Made by a program: the position numbers and the translations under genes. A stretch of DNA of 64,000 nucleotides from Bacteroidales bacterium UBA3143 (GTDB taxonomy: Bacteria; Bacteroidota; Bacteroidia; Bacteroidales; Dysgonomonadaceae): the NCBI GenBank assembly GCA_002364735.1, contig DEZB01000033.1, positions 110,839 through 174,838 on the forward strand. Reading direction: 5' to 3'. Positions 55,800-64,000 of the stretch are shown in pieces; the first letter of the stretch is position 1; the number at the start of each line of letters is the position of its first letter. Below the pieces are notes generated by a model. It worked only from the letters and a program-made list of their open reading frames with translations, was not told where the DNA came from and ran no database searches.

Positions 55800-58592
55800 A
55801 TGGCTAAAAAATTGTTCTTTTCCGCATTGTTCTTCCTACTGTTAAGCAATCTTTTTTCACAAACTACCGAAACCATCTACCTTTCGGGCACCGATGCTGC
55901 CAATACGGTGGAGTGGGACTTCATGGTGACCGATGGTCGCAATAGTGGCGAGTGGTCTACGATACCCGTCCCCTCCAATTGGGAATTGCATGGGTTTGGC
56001 ACCTACAATTATGGTCACGATTGGAGAAATGAGGAGATAAAACTGGGCAAAGAGCACGGCCTTTACAAACACAAGTTTGATGTGCCAGCCACATGGAAGG
56101 GCAAAACTGTGAACATTGTTTTCGATGGATCGATGACCGATACAGAAGTCAAAATTAATGGCAAACTGGCTGGCGCAATTCACCAAGGTGCCTTCTATCG
56201 CTTCAAATACGATGTGACGCAGCTCCTAAAATATGGCGAAACTAACCTGTTGGAAGTGGATGTTGCCAAACATTCGTCGGACGAGTCAGTGGTTCGTGCC
56301 GAAAGGCAGGCAGATTTCTGGATTTTTGGTGGCATCTTCCGCCCAGTGTTTCTTGAGGCACTGCCAGCGGTGCATATGAATCGCACTGCCATAGATGCAA
56401 GGGCCGATGGGTCGTTCGATGCACTAATTGTGTTGAATAAATCGCAAGCGGACTACTCAATTGAGGTGGATTTGTATGACCTGATGCAAAATAAGATTGG
56501 AAATACCGTAAGTACGAATGTGAAAAAGGGAATTAACGAGTCAACCATTTCGGGGAAGTTCAACAACATCAAATCTTGGAATCCTGAGTGGCCAAATCTC
56601 TACGATATGAAGATTTCATTGCGTGCAAACGGTAAGACATTGCACGAAGTGACCGAAAGAATTGGCTTTAGAACTGTGGAATTGCGTCCGCACGATGGAT
56701 TTTATGTGAATGGCGAGAAGGTAGTGTTTAAGGGGGTCAACCGCCACTCTTTCTGGCCCGAAACAGGGCGCGCTTTGAGTGAAGAAAACCACCTCACGGA
56801 TATACGATTGATAAAAGAAATGAACATGAACTCCGTACGCATGTCGCACTACGTGCCAGATAAGCGTTTCATACAACTGTGCGACTCGCTGGGTCTATTC
56901 GTGATGAGCGAAGTGGCAGGTTGGCAACAAGGATACGACACAATTGTAGGGCCAAAGCTCATAAAGGAGACAATCCTAAAAGACGAAAACCATCCAAGCA
57001 TCGTTATTTGGAACAATGGCAATGAAGGTGGTTGGGATTTTGCCAACGAGAAATGGTTTGATGTGTGGGACATACAAAAACGCCCTGTGCTCTACCCATG
57101 GTTATTGCGCAATGGAGCAGACACACACCATTATCCAGAGTATAACTATGGCATTGGGCGCAATGTTGATGGCAACGACCCATTTATGGCAACCGAACTG
57201 CTGCATGGTCTATACGATGGTGGTCATGGTGCGGGATTGGAAGATTTTTGGAGAAAGTATGAGTCCAGCCCGCTATTGGCAGGAGGATTTTTGTGGGTGC
57301 TTGCCGATGAGGCAGTTCTTCGCACCGATAAAGAGGGTACAGTGTTTGACAGCGATGGCAATCATGCGCCCGATGGCATTGTTGGTCCCCACCGACAAAA
57401 GGAAGGCAGCTTCTATACCGTCAAAGAGATATGGTCGCCCGTGCAAGTTGCCCCTGTTATTATCAATAAGCAATGGAACGGAAGGCTGTTCGTGACAAAT
57501 AAATATATCTATACCAACCTAAAGGAGTGTTCTTTTAGCTGGCAAGCAGTGAAAACTGAAATAGGCAGCGCAACGGAAACCGTTTTGGGTAGCGGAAAGG
57601 TTGAAAGCCCCATGGCTTTGCCTAACGAAACTGCACTTGTGCAAATCAATACAGAAAACGCACTGCAAGAAGCCGATATTTTTAAATTTACTGCCGTAAA
57701 CAGGCATGGCATGGAGCTATATACTTGGAGTTGGCCCATTGTTCAACCCAATGAAATAGCAGCCGAAGCTACTTCTTCGAAATCTTCGGGCACAGAAATT
57801 ATGGTAACAGAGACTAATGATGCAATTGTTGCAAAAGTTTCCACATTGGAGTTCGCTTTCGATAAGAAAAATGGAACAATACATAGCGTGACGAACGATG
57901 GGAAGCTCATTTCGTTTTCGGGAGGTCCAGTTCCTGTCGGTGTTGAATCCAAAGTGGAAGACGTAACGTGGAAGCAAACCGAAACGGGAGAACTTGAAGT
58001 AGAAATTAGTTACTCGCACTATCCCAAAAGGGCTGTTTGGACTGTAACGCAATCAGGGCTATTGGGCTTGGAGGCTGATGCAATAAGGGGAGGATTGAGT
58101 GACATAGATTTCGTGGGGATTACGTTCAACTATCCCGAAGAGAAAGTAAAAGGCGTGAAATGGATGGGCAAAGGCCCTTTCCGTGTGTGGAAAAACAGAC
58201 TGAAAGGCAGCAACATGGGCGTGTGGGAGAAAGAATACAATAATACCATCACGGGCGAAAGCTTCAACAACTTAACTTATCCCGAATTTAAAGGATATCA
58301 TGCCAATCTGTATTGGGCAACGTTGCAAACCACCGAAGCCGACTTCACAATGATTTCAGAAACACCCAATTTGTACTTCCAACTCTTCACACCCGACAAA
58401 CCACAACAAGTTGCAGGTGGCACTTACCCACCATTCCCAAAGGGTGACATTTCGTTTTTGTACGAAATCCCTGCCATTGGCACCAAGTTTAAACAAGCCG
58501 ACAAGCTGGGGCCCAAAGGTCAAAAAGGGACGTACAGGGATCACTTGGGTGACGATGGATATCCCATTAAACTGTGGTTTGATTTTAGGTAG
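55800..58592 (+). CDS. GH2 glycoside hydrolase (beta-galactosidase-like)
   Basis: A 930-aa exported GH2 enzyme. Signal peptide (LFFSALFFLLLSNLFSQ), sugar-binding jelly roll (WSTIPVPSNWELHGFGTYNY), Ig-like domain, then the TIM barrel with NGEKVVFKGVNRHSFWPETGR, the acid/base Glu near 408 in WNNGNEGG, and a nucleophile Glu near 465 in ATELLHG (assignment by position, less certain). A long C-terminal beta domain follows (about 640-930). Substrate is probably a beta-galactoside or -glucuronide. UxaE-like gene 66 bp downstream suggests uronate-containing glycans. Confidence 0.88.
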   Translation: MAKKLFFSALFFLLLSNLFSQTTETIYLSGTDAANTVEWDFMVTDGRNSGEWSTIPVPSNWELHGFGTYNYGHDWRNEEIKLGKEHGLYKHKFDVPATWKGKTVNIVFDGSMTDTEVKINGKLAGAIHQGAFYRFKYDVTQLLKYGETNLLEVDVAKHSSDESVVRAERQADFWIFGGIFRPVFLEALPAVHMNRTAIDARADGSFDALIVLNKSQADYSIEVDLYDLMQNKIGNTVSTNVKKGINESTISGKFNNIKSWNPEWPNLYDMKISLRANGKTLHEVTERIGFRTVELRPHDGFYVNGEKVVFKGVNRHSFWPETGRALSEENHLTDIRLIKEMNMNSVRMSHYVPDKRFIQLCDSLGLFVMSEVAGWQQGYDTIVGPKLIKETILKDENHPSIVIWNNGNEGGWDFANEKWFDVWDIQKRPVLYPWLLRNGADTHHYPEYNYGIGRNVDGNDPFMATELLHGLYDGGHGAGLEDFWRKYESSPLLAGGFLWVLADEAVLRTDKEGTVFDSDGNHAPDGIVGPHRQKEGSFYTVKEIWSPVQVAPVIINKQWNGRLFVTNKYIYTNLKECSFSWQAVKTEIGSATETVLGSGKVESPMALPNETALVQINTENALQEADIFKFTAVNRHGMELYTWSWPIVQPNEIAAEATSSKSSGTEIMVTETNDAIVAKVSTLEFAFDKKNGTIHSVTNDGKLISFSGGPVPVGVESKVEDVTWKQTETGELEVEISYSHYPKRAVWTVTQSGLLGLEADAIRGGLSDIDFVGITFNYPEEKVKGVKWMGKGPFRVWKNRLKGSNMGVWEKEYNNTITGESFNNLTYPEFKGYHANLYWATLQTTEADFTMISETPNLYFQLFTPDKPQQVAGGTYPPFPKGDISFLYEIPAIGTKFKQADKLGPKGQKGTYRDHLGDDGYPIKLWFDFR

Positions 58593-58658
58593 AAGCATAC
58601 ACAATGCAGAAATTTACACATTATCTTATTTACGCATAACAATAAACACATACACACT

Positions 58659-59906
58659 ATGAAGCTTGGAAAATTTAGCATCGGTATTGGAGACAGGTTC
58701 TCGCATCAGGGAAAAGCTCAACTAAGAGCAATTATGAAAGCCAACGAAACTGGATTAGAAATCAATCCAGTTTGGAACAAGTCGAACCGCGAACACATCT
58801 ATATTGGGTCGCAACCAGTGGATACGCGCAAAGAAGCCGACGATGCAGTGAAGGCATTGAACTTCGACGGGCAATATTTTGTGGATGCCGACCATATCAA
58901 TCTGAAAACGGTAGCGCCCTACGTTAAAGTGTCCGATTTTTTCACGCTTGACGTGGCTTCGTTCATTGGCAAAGAGAGCACGGCGGAAGCGATTGATGCT
59001 TTCATCGCCTCTTGCGAGGAATATATGGGAGATTTGCAATTGCCAGGCATGGCGCAACCATTGGTAGTGACCAGAGAAATACTCGAAAGCATTGCGCACA
59101 AGTTTTTGGCTGCCACGCAACAGGCTTCGGAGATATATGAGTACCTGAAAGGGGTGAAAGGCGCCGATAATTTCATTACAGAAGTGTCGATGGACGAAGT
59201 GGAATACCCACAAACGCCGCTTGAGCTGCTGTTTATTTTGAAGATGTTGGCCAACAAAGAAGTTCCGGTTCAAACAATTGCGCCAAAGTTCACTGGCAGG
59301 TTCAACAAAGGGGTAGATTATGTGGGCAACGTAGCTCAATTTGCAAAAGAGTTTGAAGAAGATGTGCTGGTCATTGATTTTGCGGTGAAGGAATTTGGAC
59401 TTCCTCAAGAGTTGAAGCTAAGCGTGCATTCGGGTAGCGACAAGTTTTCGATTTATCCAATTATTGCGGATACCATCAACGAGTACGACAAGGGATTGCA
59501 CCTGAAAACGGCTGGTACAACTTGGTTGGAAGAGGTAATCGGGCTGGCTGTTGCCGGAGGCGATGGTCTGGAAGCGGCGAAGAAGATATATGCGAATTCG
59601 TACAACCGAAGGGAAGAACTTTGCGCACCTTATGCCGATGTCATCGACATTGACGAATCGCAACTACCCACTGTGAAGGAAGTAAACGAATGGACAGGGC
59701 AAAAATATGCCGACACGCTTCGTCACATTCCAGGACATGAAGATTACAATGCCAATTTTCGTCAGTTGATTCATGTGGCCTACAAAGTGGCTGCCGAAAT
59801 GGGCAAGGAATATACAGATTTGTTGGAAAAATATGAGGATGTGGTGGGCGAATGTGTGGAAGAAAACATTTACGACCGTCATCTCAAGAGATTATTTAGT
59901 CTATAA
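58659..59906 (+). CDS. Tagaturonate/fructuronate epimerase family protein (UxaE-like)
   Basis: 415 aa, matching UxaE-type epimerases that link galacturonate and glucuronate breakdown by converting tagaturonate and fructuronate. Recognisable parts: LGKFSIGIGDRFSHQGKAQL, YFVDADHINLKTV, ELKLSVHSGSDKFSIYP, TAGTTWLEEVIGLA and ETDLLEKYEDVVGE-like tail. Zinc ligands would be among the Asp/His of DADHI and SVHSG. Cytosolic, no signal. The gene follows GH2 closely and ends at a clear terminator. Exact substrate inferred from family only. Confidence 0.85.
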   Translation: MKLGKFSIGIGDRFSHQGKAQLRAIMKANETGLEINPVWNKSNREHIYIGSQPVDTRKEADDAVKALNFDGQYFVDADHINLKTVAPYVKVSDFFTLDVASFIGKESTAEAIDAFIASCEEYMGDLQLPGMAQPLVVTREILESIAHKFLAATQQASEIYEYLKGVKGADNFITEVSMDEVEYPQTPLELLFILKMLANKEVPVQTIAPKFTGRFNKGVDYVGNVAQFAKEFEEDVLVIDFAVKEFGLPQELKLSVHSGSDKFSIYPIIADTINEYDKGLHLKTAGTTWLEEVIGLAVAGGDGLEAAKKIYANSYNRREELCAPYADVIDIDESQLPTVKEVNEWTGQKYADTLRHIPGHEDYNANFRQLIHVAYKVAAEMGKEYTDLLEKYEDVVGECVEENIYDRHLKRLFSL

Positions 59907-59965
59907 TCCTGCGGTGTATGGCTTAATTGATTGACATTTTAGCAATAACGGGCTAACAATAGTGG

Positions 59966-59997
59966 AAGGATTCAACTTTAAGGGTTGAATCCTTTTT
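59966..59997 (+). terminator. Terminator of GH2-uxaE transcript
   Basis: AAGGATTCAAC (59966-59976), loop, GTTGAATCCTT (59984-59994), then T to 59997. Confidence 0.9.
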
Positions 59998-60089
59998 GCA
60001 TTTATATCAAAACGATAGACGAAAGAGCATTATTCCGACATTCTGCTCCTTATACCATGCGAATAGTATGCATGTTTCTAAACAATTCC

Positions 60090-60290
60090 ACTAAAACGCG
60101 TGTTTTTGCACTATTGTTTACAAACATGACCCTTTTTCTCGTGTTTTTGCTATCATGTTTGAAAACATAACCCCTAAAACACGCGTTTTTGCCTCCATGT
60201 TTTCAAACATAACCACTAAAACGCACGTTTGAGCATCATGTGAAGAAACATAACCCCTAAAACACGCGTTTTTGCACAATTGTTGAATAA
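60090..60290. repeat. Tandem array 4: 41-42 bp units
   Basis: The GTTT(TTGC) marker recurs at 60102, 60143, 60185, 60227 and 60268: steps 41, 42, 42 and 41. Unit: AACCCCTAAAACACGCGTTT, TTGC, then ATGTTTTCAAACAT. Both AAAACGCGTTTT-like and ATGTTT-TC-AAACAT dyads occur in units. It fills the convergent gap 59998-60299. Confidence 0.9.
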
Positions 60291-60299
60291 CAAGGCATG

Positions 60300-60331
60300 A
60301 AAAAGGGCTGTCCGATGGGACAACCCTTTTT
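60300..60331. terminator. Bidirectional terminator between uxaE side and tricorn gene
   Basis: AAAAGGGCTGTCC (60301-60313) pairs with GGGACAACCCTTTT (60317-60330), with A- and T-runs on both sides. Probably ends the tricorn protease transcript on the minus strand. Confidence 0.75.
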
Positions 60332-60348
60332 CAAACTATATATTTTTG

Positions 60349-60436
60349 TTCGCTGGCGTGAGTTTGCAACTCGTGTCTGCCGTAGGCAATGGAAGATTTC
60401 GCTTCGCGACACACGTTTTGCAAAAACGCGCGAGCA
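60349..60436. repeat. Inverted pair of covarying palindromic elements
   Basis: A minus-strand copy (60349-60382, stem GAGTT/AACTC around TGC) and a plus-strand copy (60401-60435, GTTTT/AAAAC around GCA), with common flanks GAC(AC)ACG...CGCGAGC. Same family as at 63.7-63.96 kb. Confidence 0.75.
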
Positions 60437-60449
60437 AAAAACTTATCAG

Positions 60450-63400
60450 TTACTTTCCAGTCTTATCAGGAAATGCTGGAATAGGTGCATATATCACAGG
60501 TTTCTCTTTCAATTCTTGCAATATCACTTCAATGCCTTTGTTTAGTTGGGCATCAATTCCTTTATACTGTTCGGCTGGATCGTTTTCGATAATGATATCG
60601 GGCACAACACCTCGTCCTTCAATGATAAACTCTTTGCCATCCTTGTCGTAAGGAGCATATGAAGGCGTAACTATTGAGCCACCGTCAATCAAAGGGATTG
60701 CGCCACTATAACCAACAACTCCGCCCCACGAGCGTGTGCCAATTGTTTTACCAATCTTGTTTACCTGAAATCGGTAAGGGAATAAATCGCCATCGGAAGC
60801 CGAATATTTGTCCAACAAAGTAACCTTCGGACCTACGTGCATACCAACTGGATTGGGATCACCCTCTTTCTGACCCGTGTGCATGGTGTAATAGGTCAAT
60901 TGGCGCATCAATCTTTCTATGATCATGGGTGACACATTGCCACCACCATTACCACGCACATCAATGATGAGCCCTTGTTTGCGAAGTTGTGGGTAATAGT
61001 ATTTAGCAAACTCGTTCAACCCCTCCACACCCATATCGGGAATGTGCAAGTAGCCCACTTTTCCGTCGGTTTGAGCGGTTACTTTGTCAATATTATCGCG
61101 CACCCACTTGTGGTAGTACAATTGCGACTCGTCTCCAATGGTTTTGATGAGCACTTCGCGGCTACCGCTTGCAGATGGCTTGCTGTTTACTTCCAGCATC
61201 ACCTCAGTGTTGGCTTTATTCACAAGTAGTTTATACAAATTGTCAGTGGTGTTGGCAGGAGTTCCGTCTACTGATATGATGTAATCGCCTTCGTTCACAT
61301 TAACGCCCACAGCTCGCAGAGGAGATGCAAGATCGTTGCTCCAGTTGGCACCTTTTAGGATCTCGTCTATACGGAAGTAGCCCAATTTATCTCTGCTAAT
61401 CTCCGCGCCAAGCAATCCTGTTTTGATGCGCTCGGGTTCTGGCTTCTCACCGTTTTGAGAGTAGGCATGACCCACGTTCAATTCGCCAATCATCTCGCCC
61501 GTCAAGTATGCCAAGTCGCTACGATGCGCAATGTATGGCACCAATTGATTGTATTTTGTGTACACCGATTTCCAATCTACCCCTTGCATACCGGGATCGT
61601 AAAAGAAATCGCGCATGTTTCTCCACGCCTCATCGTACATCTGTTGCCATTCGGCTTTCAAATCTACCAACACTTTCATTTGCGACAGATCAACAGGCTT
61701 TTCGATGTTAATCTTAGTAGTGGGCAGGTCTATCACACTCCATTTTCCGTCCATGCGCACCAACATCTTCTTACCGTTGGGCGAAAGCGTATAGCTAACG
61801 TTCGTACCCAGTTCTGTTTCTTTCTTTGCTTTCAAGTCATACACCATCATTTTGCTTGCTTTGTCGGCAGCACTTCTTGCAGAGTAATAGACTTTGTTGT
61901 CAACTCCCGTAACACCATAGTAGTTGCCCGCCGAAACAGGTAGCGCAATCACTCGCTCTTGAATGCCATCAAGATTAACCTGCATGTTTTTCACTTTTGT
62001 GTCTGTAGTGTCCTTCTTTTCTTCCTCACCCAGTTTCACCACATCGTTTTCGGGTGCAAATGGCGATGGAGTTTCCTTAGAAAGGGTAATCATGTAGATA
62101 CGACTCATGTCCACATAGGCGTGGTTCCACTCGGTTTGACTGTACACAGGATTGAAATCGCGCGCCGATGTAAAGAGCAAATACTTTCCATCTCTGCTAA
62201 ACGATGGGCTGGACGATTCGTACCAACTTTCAGTTACTTCGTGCGACTTATTGGTATCTAAATTGTACAATCTTATCACCGTCATATCCGCTTGCGGACG
62301 TGTATAGGTAATCCATTTGCTATCGGGCGACCAACTGTAGCTAAATCGGGTTGACCTATCGGATGTTTCCACCACGGTTACTTTCTTCGTGTCAATATCC
62401 ACATAGCAAAGCTCGCGATTCTTGTTGTGATAGAGTATTTTTTTGCTGTCGGGCGACCATTCAAGACTGAAAATGTAAGTATCCGAACCCTTAGTTAGTT
62501 GAACTGGCGCTTCACTGCGATCTTGTTTAGCCATATATATTTCAAATTCGCCTGACTTGTCCGAAATGTAGGCAATGTGTTTGCCATCGGGCGACCAATC
62601 CGCACTGCGTTCGTTCACACCCGAAGTGGAAGTGAGGTTGCGCGTAATGCCATTGGTGGCAGGCAACGACCAAATATCCCCCCTTGCACTGTAAACTATC
62701 CGCTCGCCATTGGGTGAAAGCGCAGCTGAGGTGATGGTCTTCGATGCATCTTTCCAATCATTGCGCGCCCATGGTTCGTCGTTGGCAATTTGGATGGTTA
62801 GCTTCTTAGTCTCTTGTGTCTTCACATCAAAAAGGTAGATATAACCACCCTTTTCAAACGCAATGTGCGTATCGCTGTGCGATGGGAATTTGATATCGTA
62901 ATCGGAGAAGTTAGTCACCTTGCGGGTAGCTTTCGTATCGGTGTCATAGGCAAACAGGTTCATTGTCCTATCGCGATCTGACAAGAAATAGATCTCTTTT
63001 CCAATCCACATGGGGATAATATCTTGTGCGGGTGAATCTGTAATCTTGTCCACTTTGCCCGACTTGAAATCATACACCCTGATGTCGTCAGCCATTCCGC
63101 CCTGATAATACTTCCATGTGCGAAATTCTCTGAACACCCAGTTAAAAGCCAACTTGCTTCCGTCGGGAGAATAGGAACTAAAGCCACCATCACTCAACGG
63201 AATCTCACTTGAAAGACCTCCTGATGCATCAACTGAATAAAGTTGTCCACGAAATGAATTGAAAGACTTCTTGCGTGAACGATACACGATGTTCTTTCCA
63301 TCGCGGCTCCACGTCATCACAATGTTGTTAGGTCCCATTCGGTCACCAATATCGTCACGATCTAAAGTGGCAGTATAGGTCAATCGTACAGGAACACCGC

Positions 63401-63689
63401 CCGCTGCAGGGATTTTGAACACTTCCGTGTTACCATCGTATTGTCCTGTGAAAGCAATCTCACTTCCGTCCGGAGAAAACTTGGGGAACATCTCATACCC
63501 ATTGTGTGAAGTAAGTTTGCGCGCTATGCCGCCATTGATACTGGTGCTATATAAGTCACCAGCATAAGAAAACACAAGCTGATTGCCCGACACGGTCGGA
63601 AACCTCAGCAGTCGTGCCTCTTCTTGCGCCGTAAGTTGCATTGAAGCAACCACGATGAAGAGGGTTAACAGTGTAAATACCTTTTTCAT
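60450..63689 (-). CDS. Tricorn-type S41 protease
   Basis: 1079-aa exported tricorn-protease homologue. Signal peptide (MKKVFTLLTLFIVVASMQLTAQ), an N-terminal WD40-like propeller (PD40 repeats such as SPDGSEIAFTGQYDGN, SPDSKKILYHNKN) and second propeller to about 640, a C1 helical domain, a PDZ domain about 745-840 (YIISVDGTPANTTDNLYKLL), and an S41 core with LIIDVRGNGGGN, the nucleophile region YSASDGDLFPY (S-D), and EGRGVVPDIIIEN with the final Glu. Catalytic residues look intact. Works downstream of an unfoldase or oligopeptidases in peptide degradation, here in the periplasm. Monocistronic. Confidence 0.93.
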   Translation of the reverse strand: MKKVFTLLTLFIVVASMQLTAQEEARLLRFPTVSGNQLVFSYAGDLYSTSINGGIARKLTSHNGYEMFPKFSPDGSEIAFTGQYDGNTEVFKIPAAGGVPVRLTYTATLDRDDIGDRMGPNNIVMTWSRDGKNIVYRSRKKSFNSFRGQLYSVDASGGLSSEIPLSDGGFSSYSPDGSKLAFNWVFREFRTWKYYQGGMADDIRVYDFKSGKVDKITDSPAQDIIPMWIGKEIYFLSDRDRTMNLFAYDTDTKATRKVTNFSDYDIKFPSHSDTHIAFEKGGYIYLFDVKTQETKKLTIQIANDEPWARNDWKDASKTITSAALSPNGERIVYSARGDIWSLPATNGITRNLTSTSGVNERSADWSPDGKHIAYISDKSGEFEIYMAKQDRSEAPVQLTKGSDTYIFSLEWSPDSKKILYHNKNRELCYVDIDTKKVTVVETSDRSTRFSYSWSPDSKWITYTRPQADMTVIRLYNLDTNKSHEVTESWYESSSPSFSRDGKYLLFTSARDFNPVYSQTEWNHAYVDMSRIYMITLSKETPSPFAPENDVVKLGEEEKKDTTDTKVKNMQVNLDGIQERVIALPVSAGNYYGVTGVDNKVYYSARSAADKASKMMVYDLKAKKETELGTNVSYTLSPNGKKMLVRMDGKWSVIDLPTTKINIEKPVDLSQMKVLVDLKAEWQQMYDEAWRNMRDFFYDPGMQGVDWKSVYTKYNQLVPYIAHRSDLAYLTGEMIGELNVGHAYSQNGEKPEPERIKTGLLGAEISRDKLGYFRIDEILKGANWSNDLASPLRAVGVNVNEGDYIISVDGTPANTTDNLYKLLVNKANTEVMLEVNSKPSASGSREVLIKTIGDESQLYYHKWVRDNIDKVTAQTDGKVGYLHIPDMGVEGLNEFAKYYYPQLRKQGLIIDVRGNGGGNVSPMIIERLMRQLTYYTMHTGQKEGDPNPVGMHVGPKVTLLDKYSASDGDLFPYRFQVNKIGKTIGTRSWGGVVGYSGAIPLIDGGSIVTPSYAPYDKDGKEFIIEGRGVVPDIIIENDPAEQYKGIDAQLNKGIEVILQELKEKPVIYAPIPAFPDKTGK

Positions 63690-63740
63690 ACTCTAATTGT
63701 TTTATTTAATATCTCTGATTCTATTATTTGTTGTTGTTTT

Positions 63741-63956
63741 TCGCTTTGCGACACACGCATTGCAAATGCGCGAGCATCATTGTGGAATATTTGAGACGCA
63801 ATAAATTGTCGTCTCTACAGCTGTTTCAATTTTCATTGCTATCTCAAATCACATACCTCGTTTGTTCGCGCGGGTTTAACCCGTGTGTCGTGCAAGCGAA
63901 ACGTAACTAAAAACCCTTTTGCTTCGCAACACACCGATTGCAAATCGGCGCAAGCC
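63741..63956. repeat. Three covarying palindromic elements (+, -, +)
   Basis: Copies at 63741-63777 (stem CGCATT/AATGCG), 63865-63900 (minus; CGGGTT/AACCCG) and 63920-63956 (CCGATT/AATCGG), each inside conserved flanks GCGACACAC and CGCGAGC. They lie in the leader gap of the tricorn gene. The stem sequences differ but pairing is kept, so the structure is under selection or is copied with compensation. Confidence 0.8.
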
Positions 63957-64000
63957 AGTCACACCACACATTGTCAACTGTCATTCCCTGATATAGGTTG

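Noticed and set aside
63728..63910. Plus-strand ORF of 60 aa near the right end
   Set aside because: It runs through the palindromic elements and has no coding character.

Overview
The window looks like chromosome of an AT-rich Bacteroidales bacterium (Paludibacter, Dysgonomonas or Bacteroides-like; the genus cannot be set from sequence alone). The evidence is the gene content: DUF6242, DUF6261, HYC_CC_PP, DUF4369-TlpA, two consecutive OmpH/Skp genes behind bamA, and a PIF1-like helicase with HRDC and HTH tails. Many genes also carry the Bacteroidetes promoter form, TTTG or TTG about 18-21 bases before TAnnTTTG, and almost none has a Shine-Dalgarno.

Layout. 1-2.6 kb: partial tex, radA, tRNA-Cys. 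2.8-5.5 kb: a 41-bp tandem array and a lone GH78 rhamnosidase-like gene. 6-8.5 kb: helicase. 8.6-11.8 kb (minus): operon prmC-recX-comF-pyrE-SRPBCC, divergent from ribD. 13-19.1 kb: DUF6242 lipoprotein, uppS, bamA and two ompH/skp genes (envelope biogenesis). 19.4-28.4 kb: scattered single genes (DUF2807, rtcB, small barrel protein, STAS-like protein, TlpA-like thioredoxin, DUF6261, TspO-like) separated by long non-coding gaps. 28.4-29.2 kb: an inactivated endonuclease/exonuclease/phosphatase gene. 29.3-36.1 kb: small membrane protein, dprA, thioesterase, purL, LysE-type exporter. 36.2-43.2 kb (minus): six-gene efflux operon with three lipoprotein HlyD adaptors, MacB-type permease, ATPase and TolC. 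43.8-46.5 kb: YfcE-type phosphodiesterase and ppk1. 46.5-49.7 kb: metal module (HYC_CC_PP, TonB receptor, secreted HMA protein). 49.9-51.9 kb: unknown secreted protein and a U32 peptidase/tRNA-hydroxylase family gene. 51.9-53.25 kb: RAYT/IS200-like transposase in a tandem of three related modules, one an internally deleted copy. 53.3-59.9 kb: TonB receptor, GH2 enzyme and UxaE-like epimerase. 60.4-63.7 kb: tricorn-type protease flanked by five copies of a covarying palindromic repeat.

The most unusual signal is in the spaces between genes. Tandem arrays at 2.8, 25.0, 43.5, 55.4 and 60.1 kb keep a 41-42 bp period although most of their sequences are unrelated, and the four longer ones carry short dyads in their units. 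Together with the two families of palindromic elements they suggest an active, structured intergenic repeat system. No CRISPR array, prophage, conjugative element or defence island was seen. From about 50.6 kb rightward the coding sequence is clearly richer in G+C than the left part.
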